DNA of 15,918 bases from JAVVHH01 sp964235765. GTDB lineage: Bacteria > Pseudomonadota > Alphaproteobacteria > Acetobacterales > Acetobacteraceae. The first letter of the stretch is position 1. Each line of letters begins with the position of its first letter. Shown piece after piece: positions 14,803-15,918 of this stretch. The stretch lies in the NCBI GenBank assembly GCA_964235765.1, contig CAXSDH010000086.1, forward strand, positions 1 to 15,918, read 5' to 3'. The position numbers and the translations under genes are program-made. The notes beneath the pieces were generated by a model. The model did not search any database, was not told the origin of the DNA, and saw only the letters and a program-made list of their open reading frames with translations.

Positions 14803-15890
14803 TCACCGGCCGGGCAGGCCCCCCTCGGAGGTGGCGGCCAACGGCCCGAAACCTTCCTGCGCCCGGTCCGGGTTGGCGCCGTTAACGCCCGGTGCAGCGG
14901 TCGCCGCGGCGGACGGCGGACCGCTCCACCCCTCGGCCTCGCGCACGTCAGCGGGAGACAGCACCCCCTTATCGAGGGCCATCGACCAGCAGGCCCACCG
15001 CTCGGCCTCCGAACCGCGCTGCAACGCCGTCATACCCAGCTCGATAGGATAGGAACTGTCCCGCCCAAACAGGGCGTGAGCCAGCGCACTCTCGATCCGC
15101 GTGGCCCATGGCCCGAGGCAGTGCTGAGCGTAGAACCGGCCGGAGGTTTCCGAATTGGTCATGGTCGAGTGGTCATTGATGCCGACCATGATGGCCGGGA
15201 CGCCAAACACTCGGGCCACTTCTTCGCAACTGAATTTCCGGCTTTCGAGGGTCTGGCTATTCTCGGGTGTAATGTCGAGCGGAACGTATGTAGACGAATT
15301 ATCCATGAACAGGACACGGCGATTTCCCGTGTGTCTACCATTGAAGTACGCCTCCGCTCGCCGCACCGCCTCCGGGCCAAGATTCGGAGGCAGCGTGACG
15401 ATTCCGGACGGTGTCGTACCGTGTTCGAATATCTGTACTGCAAAAGTTTGAGCGCCCAGAGCCGCCCGCACCACATTAGGGCATCGGCTGAGGCGCGGCC
15501 GGCCAACCAAGCCGTTCCGTCCGTCAGGTCTCGGATGTGAACCACGCTGTCCGCCAAATATCGGCGCACCCCGCCTTGGCCGTCCGGCGCATCGTATGCA
15601 ATATCACCACCGGCCAACATGACCACGTCTACGCCTGCCCACGGGACGATGTGCAGCGCGACAGGCTGGCCATTCGGGGCCGACTCGATGTGAAGCAGCC
15701 CGTTTCCGGTTGTGAGTACGCCGGCCATAAGCGTCTGAATGAGGCCGTCCCAAGCCATATATCGGTTCGGTCGGCGGAGAAGCTGCACGAACGGCCCGAC
15801 CGTCACCTCGGTCCGGCCGCCGGCGCCGTCGTCACGGTAAATCCTCGGCGGCAGGCTTGCCAGGCTAGAGCGGAATCCGATCAGTCTGGC
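14803..15890 (-). pseudogene. HK97-type phage portal protein, frameshifted remnant
   Basis: Two adjacent frames on the minus strand together make one portal protein, the dodecameric DNA-entry ring of tailed phages. The 5' part (about 15890-15482) reads SLASLPPRIYRDDGAGG, QLLRRPNRYMAWDGLIQTLM, GNGLLHIE and VVHIRDL. The 3' part (about 15477-14803) reads VVRAALGAQTFAVQIFEHG, TPSGIVTLP, RKFSCEEVARVFGVPAIMVG, STMTNSETSGRFYAQHCLGP and DKGVLSPADVREAEGW. The join falls at 15478-15482, where loss of one base would restore the sequence ADAL-NVVRAALG. The upstream part meets a TGA at 15893-15891, before any usual start and without the full N-terminal region of the family, so either a second lesion exists or the gene is cut short there. 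The window ends at 15918 and does not settle this. Confidence 0.8.
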
Positions 15891-15918
15891 TCATAACCGG
15901 CGGCGGTGAAGTAGTTTG

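Larger units (their letters stand above)
14210..15918. mobile_element. Left edge of a degraded prophage or phage-derived island next to tRNA-Arg
   Basis: From just after the tRNA CCA end the base composition becomes visibly less GC-rich and codon use changes (many ATA, TTA, AGA, TAT codons between 14390 and 14780). The content is a small membrane protein and a frameshifted HK97-type portal gene. tRNA 3' ends are classical integration sites. No integrase and no second copy of the tRNA 3' end are seen within the window; the element runs off the right edge. The first ~100 bases (14210-14310) hold no feature I recognise. Confidence 0.6.

Noticed and set aside
1..15918. CRISPR array, insertion sequence or rRNA gene
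   Set aside because: No regularly spaced repeats, transposase motifs with terminal inverted repeats, or conserved rRNA sequence were seen.

Overview
The window is GC-rich (roughly 70% by eye across most of its length), with dense gene packing, many 1-8 base stop/start overlaps and frequent GTG starts. The combination of rdgB-rph facing hrcA, a 74-residue CHCC zinc-finger protein next to polA, and an ExoV-like pyruvyl transferase suggests an alphaproteobacterium, most likely of the Rhodospirillales/Acetobacteraceae type. This placement is inferred from gene content and composition, not from a database search.

Positions 1-2250 hold a DUF72 protein, a 3-methyladenine DNA glycosylase (mpg) convergent and overlapping with it, and a class-I glutamine amidotransferase that starts back-to-back with mpg. 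Positions 2272-3596 (minus strand) hold rph and rdgB, overlapping by one base: RNA 3'-end trimming and nucleotide-pool cleaning. Facing them, 3641-5633 (plus) holds a Gfo/Idh/MocA oxidoreductase and the heat-shock repressor hrcA, overlapping by 8 bases. No grpE follows hrcA; a single-domain response regulator (5709-6101) comes next.

Positions 6061-13038 form one very tight six-gene minus-strand unit, in transcription order: CHCC zinc-finger protein, DNA polymerase I (polA), a HisD-family dehydrogenase resembling sulfopropanediol 3-dehydrogenase (HpsN), a short-chain dehydrogenase, a polysaccharide pyruvyl transferase and a family-2 glycosyltransferase. The gaps are 12 bases or less throughout. 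A repair polymerase therefore appears to share a transcript with a paired-dehydrogenase module and two surface-glycan enzymes. Divergent from this unit lies a lipoprotein alpha/beta hydrolase (13069-14091).

At 14133-14209 there is a complete tRNA-Arg(CCG) with a recognisable promoter. Downstream of it the composition changes to lower GC and the content becomes phage-like: a small three-helix membrane protein whose 5' part seems to lie in another frame, then a frameshifted HK97-type portal gene on the opposite strand running towards the right edge. This looks like the left end of a decaying prophage lodged beside the tRNA gene. No integrase is visible in the window.

Most of the window is ordinary housekeeping. 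The best leads are the HisD-like/SDR/pyruvyl transferase/GT2 module behind polA, the hrcA locus without grpE, and the degraded prophage edge with its membrane protein.
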